From the NCBI GenBank assembly GCA_042701975.1, contig CP170561.1, forward strand, positions 124,001 to 188,000: a DNA stretch of 64,000 nucleotides. Direction: 5' to 3'. The notes under the pieces are model-generated. The model was given only the letters and a program-made list of their open reading frames with translations. It searched no databases and had not been told where the DNA came from. Below, in pieces: positions 24,046 to 31,091 of the stretch. This DNA is from JAFALK01 sp042701975. Lineage in GTDB: Bacteria > Pseudomonadota > Gammaproteobacteria > Burkholderiales > Burkholderiaceae_C. Each line of letters begins with the position of its first letter. Position 1 is the stretch's first letter. The position numbers and the translations under genes are program-made.

Positions 24046-24587
24046 CCTACCAAGCCAGGCCCGGCTCCGTGGCCTATAAAGCGCTGCAGTACTTCGCCAA
24101 CAACCCCATGGCTGAGCTGACCAGCGCGGAGCTGGCCAAGTTGATCGGCATGGACGGCGGCAACATCCGCAGCTACCTGGATCCGGCTGTTCGCGCCGGC
24201 ATGCTCGCCTTCGATGGCAAGCACTGGCTCAGGGGCAACGCATCCATCCAGCTCGGCGGCGCCGACTTCCCGGCCTGGCTGTCCGGCAAGGGCCAGGAGT
24301 CTGCAGAGGGCGCTCCAACGCCTCGCCCGCTCACCTTGCCTGCACCTGAGTCGCTGAAGATCGAGGACGGCATCGAGATGCCTGCCGAAGGTCCGCGCGG
24401 AGTCATGGCCCGCTACGCGCCCGTCTTCCAGCGCATGGAGCCGAAGCAGTGCATCCGCGTGGAAACGGATATCGCCAAGCGCCTGGTCAAGGTCGCGCGC
24501 AGCTGGGGCAAGCCGCTGAAGCGCAACTTCATCACCCGCCCGCTGCCCGACAAGGCCGGCTTCAGCGGCATCTGGCGCACTGAGTGA
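24042..24587 (+). CDS. Winged-helix-like early protein, paralogue 1
   Basis: 181 residues from an ATG overlapping the previous stop. Residues 1-60 form a winged-helix-like unit (PGSVAYKALQYFANNP, TSAELAKLIGMDGGNIRSY, VRAGMLAFDGKHW), followed by a Pro-rich linker and a second basic domain (KRLVKVARSWGKPLKRNF). The N-terminal unit is repeated in the proteins at 24595 and 25746. It is probably a DNA-binding early regulator. Confidence 0.55.
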   Translation: MTYQARPGSVAYKALQYFANNPMAELTSAELAKLIGMDGGNIRSYLDPAVRAGMLAFDGKHWLRGNASIQLGGADFPAWLSGKGQESAEGAPTPRPLTLPAPESLKIEDGIEMPAEGPRGVMARYAPVFQRMEPKQCIRVETDIAKRLVKVARSWGKPLKRNFITRPLPDKAGFSGIWRTE

Positions 24588-24594
24588 GCATCTG

Positions 24595-24828
24595 ATGCGC
24601 AAGCCTGACTACACCCCGATGCCCGGCTCCGTCGCGGAGAAGGCCTTGGAGTACTTCAAGGCCAACCCGACGGCCAGCCTGCGGCACTGCGAGCTGGAGC
24701 GCGCGCTGGGCATTCAAGTCGCCAAGGGCTGCTTCAACAGCTCGCTGGCGCCAGCGCGACGTCGCGGGATCCTGCGCTACGTCGACGGCCACTGGACGTT
24801 CCATGGAGGCCAGCATGCAAGCGCGTGA
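24595..24828 (+). CDS. Winged-helix-like early protein, paralogue 2
   Basis: 77 residues consisting only of the winged-helix-like unit: PGSVAEKALEYFKANPTAS, CELERALGI, LAPARRRGILRYVDGHW. It closely parallels the N-terminal unit of the gene just upstream, so a tandem duplication is likely. It overlaps the gemA start region. Confidence 0.55.
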   Translation: MRKPDYTPMPGSVAEKALEYFKANPTASLRHCELERALGIQVAKGCFNSSLAPARRRGILRYVDGHWTFHGGQHASA

Positions 24829-25327
24829 ATACAGCAGCCCCGGCCAGCGCGAAGGCGCCGCCACTGCTCGTGCGGCTGCGCGCCCTGACGCCGGCTACCG
24901 CCGCCGCACCATCACTGCCATCCACGTCAGCGCTGCGAAGCTCGGCATGGACACGAAGGACAAGGCCGCCAGCAGCCTGTACCGCAGCATGCTCGTCAAG
25001 GTCGGTGGCCAGGCCTCCACAACCGACATGACGGACGAGCAGCTCGGCGCCGTCCTGAAGCACCTGCTGCGCACGCTGAACCCGGGCGGCCAGGCCAAGC
25101 CGAAGGATGGCTGGCACGCGGACAAGATGCGCAAGCTTTGGGCCGACCTGGCGCAGTTGGGCGCCGTGCGCGACAGCTCTGACGAGGGCCTGCGCCTCTT
25201 CGTGCAATCCCAAGTTGGCGTGAGCGCACTGCGCTTCCTGACCAGCCATCAGGGCAACCGCATCGTGGAGGCCCTGAAGTCGTGGCTGGCCCGTGAGCGC
25301 GTTAAAGCGGGCAAGGACGCGGCATGA
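24815..25327 (+). CDS. GemA/Gp16-like protein (DUF1018)
   Basis: 170 residues starting at ATG 24815, preceded by GGAGG. The protein matches the Mu GemA/Gp16 family in its RRRTITAIHVSAAKLGMD start, TDEQLGAVLKHL middle and a C-terminal GNRIVEALKSWLARERV. In Mu, GemA changes host gene expression and DNA supercoiling. The gene lies immediately upstream of mor (4-nt overlap), the usual order in Mu-like phages. Confidence 0.8.
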   Translation: MQAREYSSPGQREGAATARAAARPDAGYRRRTITAIHVSAAKLGMDTKDKAASSLYRSMLVKVGGQASTTDMTDEQLGAVLKHLLRTLNPGGQAKPKDGWHADKMRKLWADLAQLGAVRDSSDEGLRLFVQSQVGVSALRFLTSHQGNRIVEALKSWLARERVKAGKDAA

Positions 25328-25734
25328 ATGCCCGGGCCGATCACAACGCCGTCCAGGTCGATCCAGACCTGCTGGAGCCCGTTCTGCGGCGCTTCTCGGA
25401 GTTGATCGGCCTGGCCAAGACGATGCTGATCGTGGAAATGTGGGGCGGCCTGCAGCTCTACATCGCCAAGACGCCGCCGGCTGACGGCGACCTGGCCGGC
25501 GTCATCGGCCTCGACGCTGCTCAGAAGTTGGGCGACGAGTTCGGCGGCGAGCACGTGATCGTGCCCAAGGCCGGCCGCGCCCTGCGCGCCGTGCGAGACC
25601 GCCGCATCCGAGCCGAGCATGACACCAAGAGCATCCGGCAGCTGTGCATTGAATACAACCTGGCCGAGCGGCGCCTGTGCGAGATCCTCGCGGAGGGCGA
25701 CGAGGCCGACGATCAACCTGACCTGTTTGAGTAG
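25324..25734 (+). CDS. mor: Mor-type middle/late transcription activator
   Basis: 136 residues matching the Mor/C family: an N-terminal dimerisation part (LLEPVLRRFSELIGLAKTM), then the beta-strand linker GGEHVIVPKAGRALR, and a C-terminal HTH (IRAEHDTKSIRQLCIEYNL, SERRL-like end AERRLCEIL). In Mu, Mor activates the middle promoter. No second member (C) is visible here, so this protein may activate the leftward late operons directly. Confidence 0.85.
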   Translation: MNARADHNAVQVDPDLLEPVLRRFSELIGLAKTMLIVEMWGGLQLYIAKTPPADGDLAGVIGLDAAQKLGDEFGGEHVIVPKAGRALRAVRDRRIRAEHDTKSIRQLCIEYNLAERRLCEILAEGDEADDQPDLFE

Positions 25735-25745
25735 CAGGAGTCCGC

Positions 25746-26264
25746 ATGGCTCGCACCACCGCCTATTCGCCCTTCATCGACAGCCCGGCCGACCGCGTCT
25801 GCCAGTACTTCGTGATCAACGGCGACGAAGAACTGACCGTGATCGACATCGCCACCAAGTTCAGCATCGAGGCCGACAACTCGGTCATCACGAATGCGCT
25901 GATTCCCTGCGTCAAAGCCGGGTACCTCGTATCCGAGGTCAAGGGAGGCAAGCACTGGCGCCCCATCACACACTACTCGCGCGGCCCGCACATACAGAGC
26001 TACATCGAACAGCGCGGGCTGCGGTTGAAGAGCAGCGACCGCGTCCAGGCCCGCCACGCTGCGTTGAATCGCCGCGAAGCGGGCACCAAGCCCACGATGA
26101 GCGTCACTGACGCGATCATGGAGCAGGCGCAAGTCTTCGCGTCGAGCTGGTCGCTCGTGGGTGGTCCATTCGCGGCTGAAAACCAGCTGTATCTGTCTGA
26201 CCTGGAGAAGACCAAGCTGCGCAAGATGGTTGACCAGGCGGTCGCCAATGGCGGTGCGGCATGA
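25746..26264 (+). CDS. Winged-helix-like early protein, paralogue 3
   Basis: 172 residues. The N-terminal 70 residues (SPADRVCQYFVINGDEELTV, DIATKFSIEADNSVITNAL, VKAGYLVSEVKGGKHW) are a divergent version of the unit seen at 24042 and 24595. The rest is helical with no recognised motif. It follows mor by 11 nt and overlaps the next gene by 4 nt. Confidence 0.5.
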   Translation: MARTTAYSPFIDSPADRVCQYFVINGDEELTVIDIATKFSIEADNSVITNALIPCVKAGYLVSEVKGGKHWRPITHYSRGPHIQSYIEQRGLRLKSSDRVQARHAALNRREAGTKPTMSVTDAIMEQAQVFASSWSLVGGPFAAENQLYLSDLEKTKLRKMVDQAVANGGAA

Positions 26265-26503
26265 GCGCCGCCGTCCGCGTCACGGTCACCTATCGAAACG
26301 GCGACCACATCACCAACACGATCCGTGGCATGCGTGCCAGCAGCACTTCAGGCTATGTCGATGCCGCCGAGAAGCTCGGGCGCAAGCTGTTCCCTGACCA
26401 AGAGCTGGTGATCTCCTGGGTGCCTGAGCCGACGGCGCCGGCCGTGTGCCTGTTCGACATCAAGCCGGACGATGGCCTGGCCGGCACAAAGAGGATCGCA
26501 TGA
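26261..26503 (+). CDS. Small phage protein of unknown function
   Basis: 80 residues, beta-rich N terminus (VRVTVTYRNGDHITNTIRGM), no recognised motif. Coupled to both neighbours by 4-nt overlaps, which supports it as real. Confidence 0.45.
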   Translation: MSAAVRVTVTYRNGDHITNTIRGMRASSTSGYVDAAEKLGRKLFPDQELVISWVPEPTAPAVCLFDIKPDDGLAGTKRIA

Positions 26504-26748
26504 GGCTTGAAACCATCGACTGGCAGCTGCTGCCCAAGGACGGCATGCCCGACGCAGCCACGACCGTGCTGATCAGCACCGACGATGCCGGCGTGAACTC
26601 AGGATGGTTCGACGGCGAACACTGGCGTTGGTGTGAAAGCGGTGGCATCGTCGGCGAGCCCGTGCTGGCCTGGGCGGATCTGCCGTTTGGCATCACCTCC
26701 GCCAACGTGAACAGCAATCAGTCCAGCAGCGGGATGTCGTCTCGATAG
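26500..26748 (+). CDS. Small DUF551-like phage protein
   Basis: 82 residues: a W-x-x-L-P-x-D-G-x-P start (IDWQLLPKDGMPDA), TTVLISTDDAG, and WFDGEHWRW. This pattern resembles DUF551 proteins that are common in phage accessory regions. It is the last gene of the rightward early operon and overlaps the convergent gene by 31 nt at their 3' ends. Confidence 0.5.
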   Translation: MRLETIDWQLLPKDGMPDAATTVLISTDDAGVNSGWFDGEHWRWCESGGIVGEPVLAWADLPFGITSANVNSNQSSSGMSSR

Positions 26749-27437
26749 ACCTCGGAGAGATGGACGCGTGGGGCGCCGGCACTGGCCGCTTCTTCCAGGA
26801 CGCTCTGCACGAAGGTGAGCATCTCGTGGCACTCCAACAGCTCCTTGCACCACCAATCAAGCATCCAATCTGACACATCGCGATAGGCGCCCTCTCCAGG
26901 CGGCAGTTCGACCCACTTGCCTTGGGCAAGTCCGATGCCAACGTCGCGCCGAAGCAGGCGCAGACGCTCGCAGGCCCCTCGGAGTCGATGCCCAACTTGG
27001 CCCCGCAGGGGCACGAGCGACATCAGGTCCTCATCATCAAAGCCAAGCAGGTCTGGATTCAGGTTCTGGATGAAGACGTTGTTGAACGTCTTGACTTTGT
27101 CCTCACGAGCCGCCATGAAGACTATGGCTGCACACGTGCCGCCGATCTGACGACCGACCTCCTTCACCTGAGCAACGAGCTTGGCAGCCGTCAATGTCGC
27201 CCGCAGCTGGGCAACCTCGCGTTCCCGTCTCTGGCTCGCGGTACCGAAGTACAGCGCGACCACGACGGCCGCAACGGTTGCTGCGGTTCCGAGGAACGAC
27301 AGCCACAGGTCAACCGTGCTCCTAGGATTGGCAGGGCCAATCAGTGGAGCGGCCAGCACGGCCAGGGCAAAGAAGAAGAACGTCGCCAAAAGCGCGACAT
27401 CGAGCCAGTCTTTGGCCTTCACTGGGCGCGGCTCCAA
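26718..27437 (-). CDS. Two-pass membrane protein (prophage cargo)
   Basis: Up to 239 residues. Two N-terminal membrane segments (VALLATFFFFALAVLAAPLI, then WLSFLGTAATVAAVVVALYF) are followed by a basic REREVAQLRATL coiled coil and a soluble helical domain. The track start is a TTG (27437); a GTG at 27422 is an alternative. It runs against the early operon, so it is probably expressed from its own promoter in the lysogen. This layout is common in prophage exclusion proteins, but the family is not recognised. Confidence 0.5.
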   Translation of the reverse strand: MEPRPVKAKDWLDVALLATFFFFALAVLAAPLIGPANPRSTVDLWLSFLGTAATVAAVVVALYFGTASQRREREVAQLRATLTAAKLVAQVKEVGRQIGGTCAAIVFMAAREDKVKTFNNVFIQNLNPDLLGFDDEDLMSLVPLRGQVGHRLRGACERLRLLRRDVGIGLAQGKWVELPPGEGAYRDVSDWMLDWWCKELLECHEMLTFVQSVLEEAASAGAPRVHLSEVYRDDIPLLD

Positions 27438-27467
27438 CTGGCCCTGCCGCCGCCCGTGCGAGGCAGT

Positions 27468-27683
27468 TCAAAGCAGGCCATCGTTGACTCGAAGCTGCAC
27501 TTGCGCGAGGGCATGCTTGATCGCTTCCACTTCGCTATCGAACGCCTTGTGGAAATGCATCAGCTTCTCGCAGGTCGCGTCGTCGTCATCCCACACAAGC
27601 GACGCCGTGCCCACGAACTTGCCACCATCGCGCTGACTGGCGCTGCCCTCGACGCTGTACTTCCCCATGCGAACTGAAGCCAT
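27468..27683 (-). CDS. Small hypothetical protein (prophage cargo)
   Basis: 71 residues from ATG 27683 with a GGGGAGA ribosome-binding site. The sequence (SLVWDDDDATCEKLMHFHK, then EVEAIKHALAQVQLRV) shows no recognised motif. It lies 30 nt upstream of the two-pass membrane protein and is likely to be co-transcribed with it, leftward and divergent from the SOS-box operon. Confidence 0.45.
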   Translation of the reverse strand: MASVRMGKYSVEGSASQRDGGKFVGTASLVWDDDDATCEKLMHFHKAFDSEVEAIKHALAQVQLRVNDGLL

Positions 27684-27767
27684 CTGGATCTCCCCTGTAA
27701 GAGCGGCCGATTCTAGGGAGCCAGCGTGAAATCTTCAGCCTTGCAGACGACCCTGTGGCCTAGCGTT

Positions 27768-27787
27768 TACTGTATAACTGTACAGTA
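27768..27787 (+). promoter_or_regulatory. LexA (SOS) box overlapping a start codon
   Basis: TACTGTATAACTGTACAGTA fits the LexA consensus CTGT-N8-ACAG exactly and is an almost perfect palindrome. The last base is the A of the ATG at 27787. If TATAAC (27773-27778) is the -10, the message would be leaderless or nearly so and LexA would cover both the -10 and the start codon. Confidence 0.8.
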
Positions 27788-28176
27788 TGCTGTTCTACGT
27801 CCACCGGCTCCGCGAAAAGGGCTTCTTGATCCCGAGGCACAACGTCGTCCGCGTCCAAGGGGAGCTTGGCATCTTCGGCATGAAGGAAGAGCGCGACGGC
27901 GAGACCATGCGAACCCTGAAGGTGGCCCGCCTAAGGAAATGGCCCCTGGCCAATGAGGATGTACTCCCGCCGCTGTTCGATGCGGTGCTGATCTACGCCG
28001 GTGATTCTTGGACCGTCACTGGCTGGGAACGCGGCAAGGCCAGCAACCTGATGGCCCAGCCGGCCCTTCAGCAGAGCTGGCTGATGCGCCCACTGTCGCT
28101 ACGCGACCAGCTTGAGCTTCAGCGCGAGCGCGTGGCCTGCATGACGCCATCGGAGCCACCGGCCAGGCCGTCGTAA
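27787..28176 (+). CDS. SOS-controlled protein upstream of SRAP gene
   Basis: 129 residues, beginning directly at the LexA box. Visible elements are MLFYVHRLREKGFLIP, GDSWTVTGWERGKA and a C-terminal QQSWLMRPLSLRDQLEL. The middle (DAVLIYAGDSWTVTGWER) looks beta-rich. It is not a known family to me. Spacing of 12 nt to the SRAP gene indicates an operon, so a role linked to DNA damage is inferred. Confidence 0.55.
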   Translation: MLFYVHRLREKGFLIPRHNVVRVQGELGIFGMKEERDGETMRTLKVARLRKWPLANEDVLPPLFDAVLIYAGDSWTVTGWERGKASNLMAQPALQQSWLMRPLSLRDQLELQRERVACMTPSEPPARPS

Positions 28177-28188
28177 AGTCACCAGACC

Positions 28189-29148
28189 ATGTGCTATTCC
28201 GCTCAAATCATCGCCGAGTACAAGAAGTACGTCCGGACCTTCGGGGCCGCGATGGGCATCCATGAGTACGTCGAGATCTTCTGGCGCTTCAAGGAAGACG
28301 CGAAGCTGCGCCTGCCCAAGGCGATGGAAGACGAGGTACTGACGCTTGACGACCCGCAACTGGCGCCGGCCCAGGCCGCGATCCGGGAGCGGCGCATCGC
28401 CGAGACCATCCGCCTTGAGCAGGAGGTGTTCAAGCAGCGGACCCGCATGGCCAAGGCCGAGCGGATCCTGCACGAGAAGCCGACCAAGCTTGCCGCCAAT
28501 GAGAAGCGCATCGCCACCGACAAGGTGGCCGCAGCGCTGGCCAGGCTGGAAGACCTCAAGCGCACCGAGCCCAAGGACAGGGATTCGCGCATATTCCCAG
28601 GGTGGTTCGCGCCGGTCCTGGTGATGGTCGACGGCTTACTGGTCGTCAAGCCGATGCGGTACCAATGCCGGCCGGCCAGCGCGCCGGTGTTCTATGACGA
28701 GAAGTACCCCGGCACCTACAACGCGCGCAGGGACAACCTCAAGAAGTTCTGGAAGGGCGAGTTCGGCAACACTCATGGCGTGATGCTGACCACCGCCTTC
28801 TTTGAGAACGTGAACCGCCACCGCGCAGAAGGGCGCGAGTTGCAGCCAGGCGAGAAGCCCGAGAACATCGTCCTGAAGTTCGAGCCGGACACGCACGAGC
28901 CGATGCTGGTCGCGTGCCTGTGGTCGCACTGGAAAGGCACCCAAGGCGAGCCAGACCTGCTGTCCTTCGCCGCCATCACCGACGATCCGCCGCCAGAGGT
29001 TGCAGCTGCAGGCCATGACCGCTGCATCGTGCCCATCAAGCCCGAGCGGCTCATGGACTGGCTCACGCCAGGCAAACCCTGGCACGACTACGAGCGCATC
29101 CTGGACGACCGCGAGCGGCCGTACTACGAGCACCGGAAGGCAGCATGA
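28189..29148 (+). CDS. SOS response-associated peptidase family protein (SRAP, YedK/HMCES-like)
   Basis: 319 residues starting MCYSAQ, so Cys2 becomes the N-terminal nucleophile that forms a stable thiazolidine link to abasic sites in single-stranded DNA. Other likely active-site residues are Asn178 (YNARRDN), Glu206 (AFFENV) and His276 (GHDR). Compared with YedK (about 220 residues) there is an insertion of about 90 charged helical residues (about 35-135) between the first strand and the core. It is the second gene behind a LexA box, consistent with SOS induction and protection of abasic sites. Confidence 0.85.
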   Translation: MCYSAQIIAEYKKYVRTFGAAMGIHEYVEIFWRFKEDAKLRLPKAMEDEVLTLDDPQLAPAQAAIRERRIAETIRLEQEVFKQRTRMAKAERILHEKPTKLAANEKRIATDKVAAALARLEDLKRTEPKDRDSRIFPGWFAPVLVMVDGLLVVKPMRYQCRPASAPVFYDEKYPGTYNARRDNLKKFWKGEFGNTHGVMLTTAFFENVNRHRAEGRELQPGEKPENIVLKFEPDTHEPMLVACLWSHWKGTQGEPDLLSFAAITDDPPPEVAAAGHDRCIVPIKPERLMDWLTPGKPWHDYERILDDRERPYYEHRKAA

Positions 29149-29399
29149 GCAGCTACACCCCGATTCGAACCTACGAGAACCCGGACCCGCCCTGGAGCCA
29201 CGAGGAAATCGAAGACGAGCTTTCGCTTCTGGCGGTGGCCACCTCGGCACAAGACTACCGGCCCCTGTACTGGGAGGTACTGCACGAGCAACTTCGGGAC
29301 CATTCAGACCTTCGGGCCGCGACGCCATCCCAGTGGGAAAGGTTCCACCGCTTCAGCTCGATCATTAGCGTCCGGCTTGACGAACTGAGGACCGACTGA
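29145..29399 (+). CDS. Small protein in SRAP operon
   Basis: 84 residues from an ATG overlapping the SRAP stop codon. Acidic and rich in Trp/Tyr/Glu (PPWSHEEIEDELSLLA, YRPLYWEVLHEQL). No motif is recognised. The coupling on both sides shows it belongs to the SOS operon. Confidence 0.5.
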   Translation: MSSYTPIRTYENPDPPWSHEEIEDELSLLAVATSAQDYRPLYWEVLHEQLRDHSDLRAATPSQWERFHRFSSIISVRLDELRTD

Positions 29400-29845
29400 T
29401 GCAGTTCTTCTCGCTCAAGACACCGAGGGACATGCTTGATAAGGCGCGCCGCGAGCACGCGCGCTTGCAAGCGAGCCATGACATCGACAACGTCTTCAAC
29501 TTCTTCGTGACCGCGCATCACATCAGGGACTATGTTCTGAAGACGCAGGCCGTGGCCCAGGTGGTCTTGGAGGAGTTTCTGAAGTCGGAGGCCCAACAAG
29601 ACTGCCGTAACCTCTGCAATAAGGGCAAGCACTTGACCCTCACGCAGGTTCCAGTGGACCCGTCAACCATCACGATCTCTTTCGGTGGCTCTCTGGGCCT
29701 TTCACCCTTGGGGCTAAGCCCACTTGGACTCGGGCCGACTGACGTTTGGATGCTCAGCGACGGAACCAGATCAGTGTATGTCCGTCACTTGGCAGACACG
29801 GTGATGGCCGAGTGGGAGCAGTTCTTCCTTGAACACGGCCTCTAG
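29399..29845 (+). CDS. Hypothetical protein with LGLSP repeats
   Basis: 148 residues from an ATG sharing a base with the previous TGA. The N-terminal two thirds are helical and charged (LDKARREHARLQAS, then a Cys-containing SEAQQDCRNLCNKGKH). A tandem repeat (LGLSPLGLSPLGLGP) follows, then a short beta segment. The N-terminal region looks like a nucleic-acid or toxin-type helical bundle, but I cannot name a family. Confidence 0.5.
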   Translation: MQFFSLKTPRDMLDKARREHARLQASHDIDNVFNFFVTAHHIRDYVLKTQAVAQVVLEEFLKSEAQQDCRNLCNKGKHLTLTQVPVDPSTITISFGGSLGLSPLGLSPLGLGPTDVWMLSDGTRSVYVRHLADTVMAEWEQFFLEHGL

Positions 29846-29857
29846 GCGCACATCCGA

Positions 29858-30424
29858 TCACGGCGCCCGAGATGCCGCTTGCAGTGGGGCTTCCGGTCCA
29901 GATGGTCGCGCTGATGGCGGCGTCGCTCTCCCCGGGACTGCGCTGGCTCCCAGCGTCATCGCCGCCGGGGTCGAACTTGTCTTGGCGGTGATCCCACCCT
30001 CGCCGCTTGGCTGGCCCCCGAACGCCTTGAGGGTTCCAGTCAACAACACGATGACTCCAGCTGCAAAGAGCACGACGCTCAGCAACGAGCACAGCACTGC
30101 TGCCCGCCACCAATTCTGTGAGCCGCGCATTTCAAGATCCATGCGGCGCAAGAAGAACGTGGCCACAGCTGCAATGGCGCCAACGAGGAAAGCTGCAGCC
30201 CCTGCGACTGCCCAGTTCAAGAAGGTCGGTGCCCCTTCCTTGCCCACGGTGGCCTGCATTAACCCCAGGCTCGCCACGATTGCACCGCTGTTCAAGACGA
30301 TCACGGCCTTGATGCCCTCGGTCATCAAGTCCTCGCCGTGCGACTGGGTCTGGCGTCTCTCTTCGTAGGTTCTAGTTCGATCTTCCTCGTTCCACTTAGA
30401 AATCCGCTCCATGATGTTTGTCAT
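29858..30424 (-). CDS. Three- to four-pass membrane protein (prophage cargo)
   Basis: 188 residues from ATG 30424 with GAGGGGGG upstream. Hydrophobic segments lie near residues 40-56 (AVIVLNSGAIVASLGLM), 68-90 (LNWAVAGAAAFLVGAIAAV) and 108-130 (AAVLCSLLSVVLFAAGVIVLL); the C-terminal 45 residues are Pro/Ala-rich. It runs against the SOS operon. Similar small membrane proteins occur near prophage ends and may give exclusion, but this is an inference. Confidence 0.5.
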   Translation of the reverse strand: MTNIMERISKWNEEDRTRTYEERRQTQSHGEDLMTEGIKAVIVLNSGAIVASLGLMQATVGKEGAPTFLNWAVAGAAAFLVGAIAAVATFFLRRMDLEMRGSQNWWRAAVLCSLLSVVLFAAGVIVLLTGTLKAFGGQPSGEGGITAKTSSTPAAMTLGASAVPGRATPPSARPSGPEAPLQAASRAP

Positions 30425-31091
30425 CGTCCCCCCCTCATTTGGCGGCAACTGCCGCAACCAGATGGCAGATCTTATTCACGCGTAGGCGATTGTTCGCGGC
30501 CAACGCCCGTAGCCCCGACTGTGTTTTTAAGCCGACTTGTCCACAAGATTCAGGGAAATTTAAAGTCCGTTTAAAGCGTGCGAGTTACAAGAAGTCGCAC
30601 GCCCAGGCAGGCAGTTGGAGCGCCGCGTAAGTGCCGGATTTCATTGGGTCCACACATCTCGCACGGTGTTGGGCGTGCGAGTTCGAAGGGTGCGACTTGG
30701 CGCTGCAGGGCATGAGTCGACGCCCATGACCGATTCCTGGGCGATCTAGCGGCACCTGCCCTATGAGATCAGGCTCTTGGCGCCTCTCCGGCGCCAGTAG
30801 CATTCCAGGCCCGACCTGACCGAAGATCGGCGCGCCACGGCCCGTTTTGAGGCCCCGCCGACCGATTTCACTCCAAAAGGCGTTTTGGCGCGGATGTGCG
30901 CCAAGTGTTTGTCGGGCCGCGCTTTTCAGGGCCGCCGTTTTGCATGTCCCCCTCCAGAATCGGTCACCCCCTCACACGGCGATTGATGGTCGGTCCAAGC
31001 GAACTGCCCGAGCGACGCTGCGCTCAGCTGGTTCAGGCTCGCCCCGTTGTGTGCCCGAACAATCTGAGAGTCGGCGGCAAGTAGTCCAATG
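30425..31091. other. Non-coding stretch across the prophage/accessory junction
   Basis: No gene I can support in 667 bp. It contains two TTTAAA sites (30559-30564 and 30570-30575), the repeated motif cluster, and beyond about 30.71 kb GC-rich DNA with short GGCGCC and GGCGCG palindromes. The phage/host junction should lie here. Confidence 0.4.
30576..30698. repeat. Clustered G[CG]GTGCGA[GC]TT motifs at prophage right end (putative transposase-binding sites)
   Basis: Five related motifs: GCGTGCGAGTT (30576-30586, +), AAGTCGCACGC (30592-30602, the - strand copy), CTCGCACGG (30658-30666, - strand), GCGTGCGAGTT (30673-30683, +) and GGTGCGACTT (30689-30698, +). The first two form a perfect GCGTGCGA/TCGCACGC inverted pair. 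Mu ends carry multiple transposase sites in both orientations, so this cluster is the best candidate for the phage end. The true terminus (expected ...CA) is likely within a few tens of bases to the right. Confidence 0.55.

Larger units (their letters stand above)
1..30710. mobile_element. Mu-like transposable prophage (left end outside window)
   Basis: The block contains a Mu repressor, ner, A transposase, B ATPase, gemA, mor, DUF1804 small terminase, large terminase, portal, capsid, and a lambda-like tail module. Early genes run rightward and structural genes leftward from a shared control region near 17.2 kb. The tail genes (tube, frameshifted chaperones, long tape measure) indicate a siphovirus-like tail, not the contractile tail of Mu. 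The right border is placed just after a cluster of repeated motifs at 30576-30698; the exact terminal base is not determined. I saw no Gam host-nuclease inhibitor, no second late activator (C) and no endolysin in the visible part. Confidence 0.85.

Noticed and set aside
29690..29740. Short tandem DNA repeat as a CRISPR or regulatory repeat
   Set aside because: It is in frame and encodes LGLSP repeats in a protein; no spacer-like structure. No CRISPR array was found anywhere in the window.
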